From an uncultured Clostridia bacterium (lineage in GTDB: Bacteria; Bacillota; Clostridia; TANB77; CAG-508), in assembly GCA_934169725.1 (NCBI GenBank), contig CAKPOF010000011.1:1-20723 (forward strand): a stretch of 20,723 nucleotides of DNA. Direction: 5' to 3'. The position numbers and the translations under genes are program-made. Under the pieces are notes generated by a model. The model saw only the letters and a program-made list of their open reading frames with translations. It made no database searches and was not told where the DNA came from. Below are positions 7,498 to 14,405 of this stretch, one piece after another. Position 1 is the stretch's first letter; every line of letters starts with the position of its first letter.

Positions 7498-7512
7498 ATC
7501 TAGGAGGAACTC

Positions 7513-8575
7513 ATGTTTAAAAAAAATAATTTTATAGTTTTAAAAATAAAAAGGAATTTTTTATCTCTTTTATTTTTATTTTTTACAATATCTATATTAA
7601 TTTTTTCAAAAACAAACTTACCAGCTATAAAATCTGGTTTGTCTCTCTGGGCAAATTCTGTTATTCCTTCTTTATTTCCATTTTTTGTAGCTACAGAACT
7701 TTTAATACATACAAATTTATTTTATAAACTTGGAAATTATTTTAACATTTTTATGAAACCGATTTTTAATATACGTGGTGAAGGTGCTTTAGCTTTTATT
7801 ATGGGAATAGTGAGTGGATATCCTGTTGGAGCAAAAATTGCCTCTAATTTTAGAAAAAATAATATTTGTACTAAAAACGAGTGTGAAAGACTTTTAAGTT
7901 TCACTAATAATTCTGGACCTTTATTCATTATTGGAACAGTTGGAATTCTAATGTATAGAAATACAATGATTGGTATTTTACTTTTTATTACTCATATTTT
8001 ATCCTCTCTTTCTGTAGGGTTTTTATTCAGATTTTGGAAGAAAAACGAAATTATATCAGAGAAAAATGTATATAAACAAAAATGTAATAATCCCCAGTTA
8101 AGTGCTCCTCAAATTTCAGACTTGGGTAAAATATTGACTGAAAGTATTTCTAGTAGTATACACTCAATTTTAATAATTGGTCGGTTTTGTTGTTATATTT
8201 TCATCTATTATCTCAATATTAAAAGCTAGTGGTATTACAACTTTGATTGAATATATTTTTACACCAACATTTAATTTTTTCAATATACCAACATCTTTTA
8301 TTGATCCTCTTTTTTCTGGTATACTTGAAATTACAAATGGCATAAATAGTATTTCAAGTATAGCATGTAAAAAAATATCTTTAAATCTTATATTCACTTC
8401 TTTTTTATTAGGTTTTGGAGGTGTTTCAGTACTCTTACAAGTATATAGCATAATTTCCGAAAGTGATTTATCTATAAAACCTTATGTTTACGGAAAACTA
8501 TTACATGGATTTCTAGCATCTATTTATACATATGTATTTATTCATGTATTTCCTTTTATAAATTTAGATTTGTAA
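7513..8575 (+). pseudogene. ylbJ: YlbJ-type sporulation membrane protein, split by a +1 frameshift
   Basis: The two halves together make a 353-residue multi-pass membrane protein of the sporulation YlbJ / nucleoside-recognition (Gate) family. The first half (7513-8181) has VIPSLFPFFVATELL, the signature GIVSGYPVGAKIA and NNSGPLFIIGTVG. The second (8183-8575) has GFVVIFSSIISILK, GILEITNGI and FLLGFGGVSVLLQ. In the first frame the protein derails after …SILIIG into RFCCYIF and stops at 8229. Omitting the single C at 8182 gives …SILIIG-GFVVIFS…, the family pattern. AGGAGG precedes the ATG. No other damage is seen. It may be a pseudogene, a sequence error, or a recoded gene: the break falls on an in-frame CGG codon. 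Confidence 0.85.
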
Positions 8576-8626
8576 TTCATATATATTATTTTTTTGAATA
8601 TACATATAAAAAATGGAGGTATTTCT

Positions 8627-8863
8627 ATGGAAAAAGATTTTAATTATTATCAACAACCTTTTATGGATTTTAATATTAACAATAGTAATTTAGATATGAA
8701 CGATTTATACAAAGATCCTATGTTTAATCCTATAATGCAATATGAGCAAGCTTTTAGTTATTACAGATATTTATCTATGCAAATGGATTATAAAATAAAG
8801 TGTAAAGAATACGAAAAATTATGTTCAACAAATAATAACGACAAAAGAGAAAATAGAAATTAG
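8627..8863 (+). CDS. Small hypothetical protein, 78 residues, downstream of ylbJ
   Basis: The ATG at 8627 (MEKDFNYYQQPFMDF) is preceded by GGAGG at a good distance; the in-frame ATG at 8594 has no such site, so the shorter form is preferred. The product is rich in Asn, Asp, Tyr and Met, with YKDPMFNPIMQYEQAFSYYRYLSMQMDYKIK in its centre (position about 30-60) and a charged tail. It has no membrane segment or signal peptide. It lies 51 bp after the end of ylbJ on the same strand and may share its transcript. The Tyr/Asn-rich composition is reminiscent of spore-coat-associated small proteins, but I do not recognise it and that link is only a guess. Confidence 0.7.
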   Translation: MEKDFNYYQQPFMDFNINNSNLDMNDLYKDPMFNPIMQYEQAFSYYRYLSMQMDYKIKCKEYEKLCSTNNNDKRENRN

Positions 8864-8885
8864 AACAAAAACTGACATTAATAAC

Positions 8886-9007
8886 TTTTGTACTTATTAA
8901 AACATTTTGAAGTCCGCGTCTTTGTTCGTGTGCGAAATTTGCAAAGCCAATTTCTGTACAATACATTTATATTATAGGAAGTTAGGAGAACTATAATAGT
9001 ACAAAAA
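8886..9007. repeat. G+C-richer island inside an imperfect inverted repeat
   Basis: CTTTTGTACT (8886-8895) is repeated in inverse as AGTACAAAAaG (about 8997-9007), enclosing about 100 bp. The inside includes a comparatively G+C-rich patch (8908-8945: TCCGCGTC, GTGTGCGAAATTTGC). It resembles in style the cores at 7365-7440 and 10006-10106. No open frame or RNA gene is recognised. The right arm runs into the following terminator stem, so the boundaries are uncertain. Confidence 0.35.
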
Positions 9008-9039
9008 GAAAGTTATCTACCAAAATAACTTTCTTTTTT
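9003..9039. terminator. Bidirectional intrinsic terminator between the small gene and uppP
   Basis: A perfect 14-bp stem (9003-9016 with 9025-9038) with an 8-nt loop is flanked by a T-run on the plus strand (9034-9039) and an A-run at the other end (T-run on the minus strand). It therefore suits both the plus-strand gene ending at 8863 and uppP, whose minus-strand stop lies 5 bp away. Confidence 0.9.
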
Positions 9040-9043
9040 GTTC

Positions 9044-9901
9044 TTATATTATTTTTAATGCTCCACACATTAAAACTATGATTCCTAATATTATTCTATA
9101 ATAACCAAAAACTTTAAAATTATGTTTCTTTATATAACTCATTAAAAATTTAATAACAATCATTGAAACTATAAAAGATATAAACATTCCTACTAATAAA
9201 ATTATTAGTTCAGCTCCTGTAAATGCCAAACCAAATTTTACAAGTTTTAATAAACTTGCACCTAGCATTGTAGGAATAGCTAAATAAAATGTAAATTCTG
9301 CTGCATTTGGTCTTGATAATCCTATTAATAATCCTCCTATTATTGTTGCACCTGAACGAGAAGTTCCTGGGAATATTGCTGCCAATAATTGAAACATTCC
9401 TATAATAATTGAATCTTTATATGTAATTTCTGAACTTTTTTCTATTTCTTTTCTTTTTGTCTTGTTTTTGTTTTCTACTATAATAAAAGCTATACCAAAA
9501 ACTATTAATGCAATTGCTATACATGTAGGATTATAAAATAATTCTTCAAAAACTTCATCAAATAATATACCTACTATTGCAGCTGGTATACATCCAACCA
9601 AAATTTTTCCCCATAAATTCATTATGTCTTTATTAAAATAAGATAAAATTCCATTTGGTTTTATTCCTTCTTTTTTATTTTGGGTAAATGGCCATATTTT
9701 TTTTAAATATATTATTACTACCGCCAAAATCGCTCCAAATTGAATTACTACTTGAAACATTGACCAAAACTCTGGTGAAACTTTATTAAATTTTAAAAAT
9801 TGTTCCACTAATATTAAATGTCCTGTACTGCTTATTGGTAACCATTCTGTTATTCCCTCTACTATTCCAAATATAATTGACTTTATAATATCTAAAAACA
9901 T
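9044..9901 (-). CDS. uppP: Undecaprenyl-diphosphatase UppP (BacA family)
   Basis: UppP is an integral membrane enzyme that dephosphorylates undecaprenyl diphosphate on the outer face, recycling the lipid carrier for peptidoglycan; high dosage gives bacitracin resistance. The 285-residue length is normal. The first catalytic segment, GIVEGITEWLPISSTGH (residues 12-28), and the second, FPGTSRSGATI (near 178), are both intact, with about eight hydrophobic segments across the chain. AAAGGAAGG lies before the ATG. It follows dpaA on the same strand, separated by a 218-bp palindromic element, and ends at a bidirectional terminator. Confidence 0.96.
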   Translation of the reverse strand: MFLDIIKSIIFGIVEGITEWLPISSTGHLILVEQFLKFNKVSPEFWSMFQVVIQFGAILAVVIIYLKKIWPFTQNKKEGIKPNGILSYFNKDIMNLWGKILVGCIPAAIVGILFDEVFEELFYNPTCIAIALIVFGIAFIIVENKNKTKRKEIEKSSEITYKDSIIIGMFQLLAAIFPGTSRSGATIIGGLLIGLSRPNAAEFTFYLAIPTMLGASLLKLVKFGLAFTGAELIILLVGMFISFIVSMIVIKFLMSYIKKHNFKVFGYYRIILGIIVLMCGALKII

Positions 9902-9946
9902 ACTCTTCTTCCTTCCTTTGTTTAATTAATATTTTATTTACTTATT

Positions 9947-10164
9947 TGTTACAATTCACAGTTCAAAATATTTAACTTATGAAAACTTTAATAATATATT
10001 GTTTTGAAATACCGCGTAAGAGACCAAACGAACGAATGTGAGTGCGAATTGGAGCAAACTACATACTAGTAATTTTGATATGTGGTTTGCGACACCAAGG
10101 TATAAAAAAACAATATATTATTAAAGTTAAAAACGATTTATTTCATAGACCGTGAATTGTAACA
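9947..10164. mobile_element. 218-bp palindromic element with 13-bp terminal inverted repeats (MITE-like)
   Basis: The ends are exact inverted repeats: TGTTACAATTCAC (9947-9959) and GTGAATTGTAACA (10152-10164). A second, 22-bp perfect inverted pair lies inside (9984-10005 with 10107-10128). The core holds a hairpin GCAAACTACATA (10054-10065) with TATGTGGTTTGC (10079-10090), one G-T pair, and is G+C-richer than the arms. Near-identical 6-mers CTTATT (9941-9946) and CTTGTT (10165-10170) flank it like an imperfect target duplication. It encodes no protein. A diverged copy of its end occurs at 18907-18940. It lies 9 bp beyond the restored dpaA stop codon, so in RNA it would form a large 3' stem-loop. 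MITE-like is an inference from structure. Confidence 0.75.
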
Positions 10165-10173
10165 CTTGTTTTC

Positions 10174-10990
10174 TTATAAATTCTTTTTTATTATTTCATA
10201 TATATTTTCAGCTGATGTAATTGGTTTTGATTTCCCGAGGCAATGCTAAAGCCTCTATAAAATTTAATTTTTCCTCTTCTACAATTTTTCTATCAATACC
10301 ATATGGTTTTGAAGCCACATCAATAATTAATGTTTCCTTATTTACTTTTCTTAGCTTTTCTTTAAGAATATCTTTAGGAATTGTATTTACAATTATATCA
10401 TATTCATATAAATTTATATTACTATTTACTATATTTTGGCCATATGCTATCGCCCATGCTTTTTCCTCTCCATTCATTGGTATACATGTAACATTTGCAT
10501 TTAAGCCTTTTAATTTATTTGATAAAATTTTTCCAATCCTGCCAAATCCCATTACTAGACAATTGCATGATTGTAATGCTTTTCTGCTATTTTTTAGCAT
10601 TATTTCTATTGTAGCCTCTGCTGTTGGTATTGCATTTAAAATTGCAAATTCTTCATCTTTCATTATGTCTATAATTTTACAATTATTTCTTTTTAATTTT
10701 TCTATATATTTTGTTTCAAGGTTTCCTGAAAAAATAATTTTTTCGTTTAGTTTTTCTATAAATTCATTTACTGGTATTTTATTATCTGAATATACTAAAT
10801 TTAAATTTTTATTATCTTTTGTAAATGGCATAGGTAAAACAATTACATTAGAACTTTCAATATTATTTTCATTAACATTATTTTTTTCAATATTTTCAAA
10901 TCCAAATAAAGATACATTATTTCCTTTTGACAATAACTGTTTTGCCAAATAAAAATTTCTTAAATCTCCACCTATAATACAAAAATTCAT
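10174..10990 (-). CDS. dpaA: Dipicolinate synthase subunit A (DpaA/SpoVFA), +1 frameshift near the 3' end
   Basis: DpaA works with DpaB to make dipicolinic acid, the spore-core Ca-chelator, in the mother cell. The N-terminal domain opens MNFCIIGGDLRNFYLAKQL, and a Rossmann segment CLVMGFGRIGKIL lies near residue 145, followed by the conserved EEKAWAIAYG and IDVASKPYG. The literal frame ends at 10208 after …LALPREIKTNYIS (260 residues). Skipping one C at 10237 restores LPGKSKPITSAENIYEII and ends at a TAA at 10174 (271 residues), the expected LPGK family ending. The break is at a CGG codon. AAGGAGG lies upstream, 56 bp after the TPR gene. The usual partner dpaB does not follow; uppP does. Confidence 0.87.
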
Positions 10991-11046
10991 TTATTCAAAA
11001 TCCTCCTTGTATACATTATAGTTATATAAACTTAATTTTATGATTA

Positions 11047-12279
11047 TTATTTTTGTCTTTCATCATTATCTTTTTCTAATCCAACTATTTTTTTACTTTT
11101 ACCACTATTTCCTGTATTTTTCAATAAATTTATATCATTATAACTTAAATGTCTTGTTATCTCTACCATTTCTTCCAAGTGTTCTTTAGCTTTTATTTCT
11201 TTTTTCAATAATGTTTCTTCTCTTTCTTCTTGATTATCTAAATTAAATGGTATAGAAATTCTTGCTAATATTGGAATAAATAAAGGATCTTTTTTTACTT
11301 TATCGACTATTCTCCTTGAATCTATATCAATAGCTGTATTTACATATTTTATTGCAGTTATTTTATCACCTTTTATAAGAGAGATTTTTGATAACTCAAA
11401 ATATCCATCTGCCGATAATTCATCATCTTCAATTACTTGTAAGAATCTCTTTTCTGCTTCTTCTAAATCTTTATATATTAATGCAATTTCTGCTAAAGAA
11501 TATTTAGCATTATATATTAGTGAATTAATTTCTGCTGCTTTTTCATAACATACTTTTGCATTCTGAAAATCGTTTAGCATTGTATATGCTATTCCTAAAT
11601 TATAATTTATTTCATAACTTACTGGATTGTATTTTAATGCCTCTTGATATATATTAACTGCTTCTTTATACATTTCTTTTGATATTAATATATCACCTAA
11701 TAATTCAGTTGCTTTATACATATCTGGTTTTTTATTTAATAAATTAAATAACATTTCTGCTGCTTCATCTCTTTTATTTAAACCATTCAATAATTCGGCT
11801 ACTTTATAATATGAATTATAATCTTTTTTATTAATATCTATTGCTAAAACATACTCATCTATAGCTTTTCTCATTCCACCTTCTTTTTCATATAATTCAG
11901 CCAACATTTTATGTCCTTTATAACTATTTGGTACTTTTGTTACTAAATTTATTAAAGCTTCTTTAGCTTTTTTATCATTTTCAATAAACATATAAAATTT
12001 AGCTCTAGTTATATTTATAATTTCTATTAAAGTCTTACCATTCATCTCTAATATAATTACAATTCCTGGAATAACTATTGAAAATATATATTTTAACAAT
12101 TTAAAAAACATGTTTATTTCTATCGAAAATACAAATTCCATAAAATTTATTGCTATTCCAATTGCTTCTAATATTAATATTACAACATAACTTGTATCAT
12201 TGTTTTTTATCATTTTAAAAAACATATATACAAAAATCGCCAATGAAATGACTGTAAATATAAACTGTTCTACTATCAT
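11047..12279 (-). CDS. Membrane-anchored TPR-repeat protein of unknown function
   Basis: The first 85 residues form about three hydrophobic segments (roughly 4-22, 29-50, 63-80). From about residue 115 to 350 the chain is a run of tetratricopeptide repeats, with recognisable units such as NSYKGHKMLAELYEKEGGMRKAIDEY and, following, VAELLNGLNKRDEAAEMLFN and LGIAYTMLNDFQNAKVCYEK. The tail is polar and highly charged. The TPR part is likely cytosolic and a protein-binding scaffold. AAAAGGAGAC precedes the ATG, 15 bp after the rnhA stop, so it is in an operon with rnhA and probably dpaA. No enzymatic motif is visible and the family is not recognised. Confidence 0.85.
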   Translation of the reverse strand: MIVEQFIFTVISLAIFVYMFFKMIKNNDTSYVVILILEAIGIAINFMEFVFSIEINMFFKLLKYIFSIVIPGIVIILEMNGKTLIEIINITRAKFYMFIENDKKAKEALINLVTKVPNSYKGHKMLAELYEKEGGMRKAIDEYVLAIDINKKDYNSYYKVAELLNGLNKRDEAAEMLFNLLNKKPDMYKATELLGDILISKEMYKEAVNIYQEALKYNPVSYEINYNLGIAYTMLNDFQNAKVCYEKAAEINSLIYNAKYSLAEIALIYKDLEEAEKRFLQVIEDDELSADGYFELSKISLIKGDKITAIKYVNTAIDIDSRRIVDKVKKDPLFIPILARISIPFNLDNQEEREETLLKKEIKAKEHLEEMVEITRHLSYNDINLLKNTGNSGKSKKIVGLEKDNDERQK

Positions 12280-12294
12280 TTTGTGTCTCCTTTT

Positions 12295-12732
12295 CTAATT
12301 CAAATTCTTTATCGCATTTCTTGCCATTTCGTCACATCTGTTATTAAATTCATTATCACTATGTCCTTTAACTTTATTAAATTTAACTTTATGAATCTTT
12401 GTTAATTCATAAAGTTTTTGCCATATCTCTTTATTTTTTACTGGTTCTTTTCCTGATGTTTTCCAATTATTTTTTATCCAGTTATATATCCATCCTTGAT
12501 TAAATGCATTTACAACATATGCACTATCACTATAAACTTCCACATCACAAGGATATTTCAATAAACTTAATCCTTCAATCACAGCTGTTAATTCCATTAT
12601 ATTATTAGTTGTATTTTTCTCTCCTCCTGATATTTCTTTTTTATTTCCTTTATACATTAAAATAGAACCCCATCCTCCTGGTCCGGGATTTCCTGAACAC
12701 GCTCCATCAGTATATATAATAACCTTTTCCAC
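12295..12732 (-). CDS. rnhA: Ribonuclease HI
   Basis: RNase HI cleaves the RNA strand of RNA-DNA hybrids (R-loops, primers) using two metal ions. With a GTG start at 12732 the catalytic residues fall exactly at E. coli numbering: D9 in YTDGACSGNPGPG, E47 in IMEL, D69 in YSDSAY, H124 in KGHSDNEFNNRCDEMA, and D134. GTG is preferred because GGAGG lies 5-9 bases before it; a TTG at 12744 overlaps that site and would add four residues. 145 residues, normal for the family. It is transcribed from a promoter at 12783-12811 and followed by the TPR gene. Confidence 0.95.
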   Translation of the reverse strand: MEKVIIYTDGACSGNPGPGGWGSILMYKGNKKEISGGEKNTTNNIMELTAVIEGLSLLKYPCDVEVYSDSAYVVNAFNQGWIYNWIKNNWKTSGKEPVKNKEIWQKLYELTKIHKVKFNKVKGHSDNEFNNRCDEMARNAIKNLN

Positions 12733-12782
12733 AAATACCTCCAACCTAATTATATTTGTTTTTTCTTATTTTTTATGGTAAT

Positions 12783-12811
12783 ATTATATCAGTATTTTAA
12801 AAATTATACAA
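12783..12811 (-). promoter_or_regulatory. Promoter of the rnhA operon
   Basis: Minus strand: -35-like TTGTAT (12806-12811), 17-bp spacer, perfect -10 TATAAT (12783-12788). It lies in the 105-bp divergent gap between rnhA and tmcAL and would drive rnhA, the TPR gene and perhaps dpaA. The -35 is a half match. Confidence 0.65.
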
Positions 12812-12837
12812 TATTTTAAGAGAGGAAGTTTTAAAAA

Positions 12838-14070
12838 ATGGACAAAGTACTTGGAATTGTTGCCGAATATAACCCATTTCATAATGGTCATTTATATCAA
12901 TTAAATTATTCAAAAAAAATAACAAATTCAAAATATTCTGTTGCAGTTATTAGTGGTAATTTTACCCAAAGAGGTTCTACTTCTTTAATAGATAAGTGGT
13001 CAAAGGCTGAAATAGCTATAAAAAATGGTATTGATTTAGTTATTGAATTACCATTACTTTATTCTATTTCAAGTGCTGAAAATTTTGCAGATGGTGCTGT
13101 AAAAATTTTGAATTCTTTAGGTATTGTTGACTATATTTCTTTTGGAACAGAATCAGGTGATATATCCTCTTTAAAAACAATTTCTGATATATTAGTTTCT
13201 GAACCTGAAAAATATAAATCTTTTTTAACAGCAGAATTAAATATGGGGTTATCTTTTCCTAAAGCTCGTGAAAATGCATTATCTATGTATTTTCACAATT
13301 CAAAAGTTAATGCCAATATTCTATCTTCTCCGAATAATATTTTGGGAGTAGAATATTTAAAAGCTTTAAAAAAATATAATAGTAGCATTATTCCATTAAC
13401 ATTAAAAAGAACTTCTGTTGACTATAATGAAACAACCTATAAAAATGATATTGCAAGCAGTACAGCAATACGTAACATTGTGAAAAATAAAAAATTTGAT
13501 ATATTATCTAAAGTAATTCCTCAAGGTTCTTTTTCTTTAATTAACGAAAATATTAAAAATGGACATATCGTTCCAGACTTATCCGTTTTTGAAAAAGAAA
13601 TTATATATAATTTAAGAAAAATGTCTATAAAAGATATTTCAAATCTTCCAGATGTAAATGAAGGTCTTGAATATTCAATTAAAAAAGCTGTAAATTCTTG
13701 TAATACAATTGATGAACTTTTGAGTAATATAAAGTCGAAACGCTATACTATCACTAGACTTCAACGAATTCTTTTATACTCTTTGTTAGAAATAACTAAA
13801 GATGATATGGATATTTCTAAAAAAATCACTCCTTATATTAGAATTTTAGGTTTTAATAATAATGGAAAATATTTATTATCAAAAATAGCTAAAGAAAATC
13901 CAAACCTAGAAATTATAACATCAGTAAAAAAATTCTTAGATAGCAGTAACAATTATTATTCAAAAAAATTGCTAAAAAAAGATATCTTAGCAACTAATAT
14001 ATATACACTTGGATATGCAAAAAATTCAAATGGTAATTTAGACTACACTCATAAAATAATAGTCATATAA
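12838..14070 (+). CDS. tmcAL: tRNA(Met) cytidine acetate ligase TmcAL (YlbM)
   Basis: TmcAL uses ATP and acetate to form N4-acetylcytidine at the wobble position of elongator tRNA-Met, aiding AUA/AUG discrimination. The 410-residue product begins MDKVLGIVAEYNPFHNGH with the nucleotidyltransferase HxxH-type motif (H15, H18), followed by SGNFTQRG, KWSKAEIAIKNGIDLVIELP and FGTESGD, all characteristic of the YlbM family. AGAGGAAG precedes the ATG. In Bacillus it lies close to ylbJ; here the two are about 4 kb apart. The frame is intact to 14070. Confidence 0.95.
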   Translation: MDKVLGIVAEYNPFHNGHLYQLNYSKKITNSKYSVAVISGNFTQRGSTSLIDKWSKAEIAIKNGIDLVIELPLLYSISSAENFADGAVKILNSLGIVDYISFGTESGDISSLKTISDILVSEPEKYKSFLTAELNMGLSFPKARENALSMYFHNSKVNANILSSPNNILGVEYLKALKKYNSSIIPLTLKRTSVDYNETTYKNDIASSTAIRNIVKNKKFDILSKVIPQGSFSLINENIKNGHIVPDLSVFEKEIIYNLRKMSIKDISNLPDVNEGLEYSIKKAVNSCNTIDELLSNIKSKRYTITRLQRILLYSLLEITKDDMDISKKITPYIRILGFNNNGKYLLSKIAKENPNLEIITSVKKFLDSSNNYYSKKLLKKDILATNIYTLGYAKNSNGNLDYTHKIIVI

Positions 14071-14141
14071 TTTTGCATTTTTCTTCAATTTATGTTAACA
14101 TATAGATAGATACTTTTGTTGTTCTATAAGGAGGAAATCAA

Positions 14142-14330
14142 ATGATTAATTCTGTACTAACAATAACTTTAGTCATATTAGAGTTTACATTAGCATACTA
14201 TACTGCTTTTAAAATGAGTTTAAATATTAAGCTTACTATTCGGATATTAGGACATATTTTAATAGCTATAGATTATCTATGTTTGTTCATTGTATTACTA
14301 AAGTTTTTTAACCTCAATGTATTTATTTAA
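14142..14330 (+). CDS. Small membrane protein, 62 residues, unknown
   Basis: The ATG at 14142 is preceded by AAGGAGG at ideal spacing. The product has two hydrophobic segments (about 3-24 and 35-56) separated by the short polar stretch KMSLNIKLTIR, so it is probably a two-pass membrane hairpin. It follows tmcAL by 71 bp on the same strand and ends just before a strong terminator. The arginine after KLTI is encoded by CGG (14241-14243). This is the only CGG in the window that appears to be read in frame; a +1 shift there would stop after two codons (35 residues). Family not recognised. Confidence 0.7.
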   Translation: MINSVLTITLVILEFTLAYYTAFKMSLNIKLTIRILGHILIAIDYLCLFIVLLKFFNLNVFI

Positions 14331-14352
14331 ATAAAATAAGCACAAGTAAAGT

Positions 14353-14399
14353 AAAAACCTCACTTATTAAACTTTTTGTCTAATAAGTGAGGTTTTTTT
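14353..14399. terminator. Strong bidirectional intrinsic terminator
   Basis: A perfect 17-bp stem (14353-14369 with 14381-14397), loop of 11 nt, with a T-run of seven on the plus strand (14393-14399) and five A's at the left end that give a T-run on the minus strand. It ends both the small membrane-protein gene (plus) and the glucan phosphorylase gene (minus, stop 6 bp away). Confidence 0.93.
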
Positions 14400-14405
14400 G
14401 TAGAT

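Noticed and set aside
8170..8451. Minus-strand frame of 93 codons
   Set aside because: Antisense to the conserved second half of ylbJ, with no ribosome binding site.
8177..8575. Separate 132-codon gene starting at TTG 8177
   Set aside because: The TTG start has no Shine-Dalgarno and the product begins in the middle of a conserved YlbJ motif. It is the second half of ylbJ in the +1 frame.
8775..8966. Minus-strand frame of 63 codons across the small gene and the island at 8908-8945
   Set aside because: It overlaps the better-supported plus-strand gene, has no Shine-Dalgarno and low-complexity composition.
9984..10128. Palindromic element arms as an ordinary dpaA terminator
   Set aside because: The arms are 100 bp apart and lie inside longer inverted ends that recur elsewhere in the window, which fits a mobile repeat better. 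It could still stop transcription secondarily.
9947..10164. CRISPR array
   Set aside because: The repeats are inverted and not regularly spaced direct repeats; no spacers and no cas genes are present.
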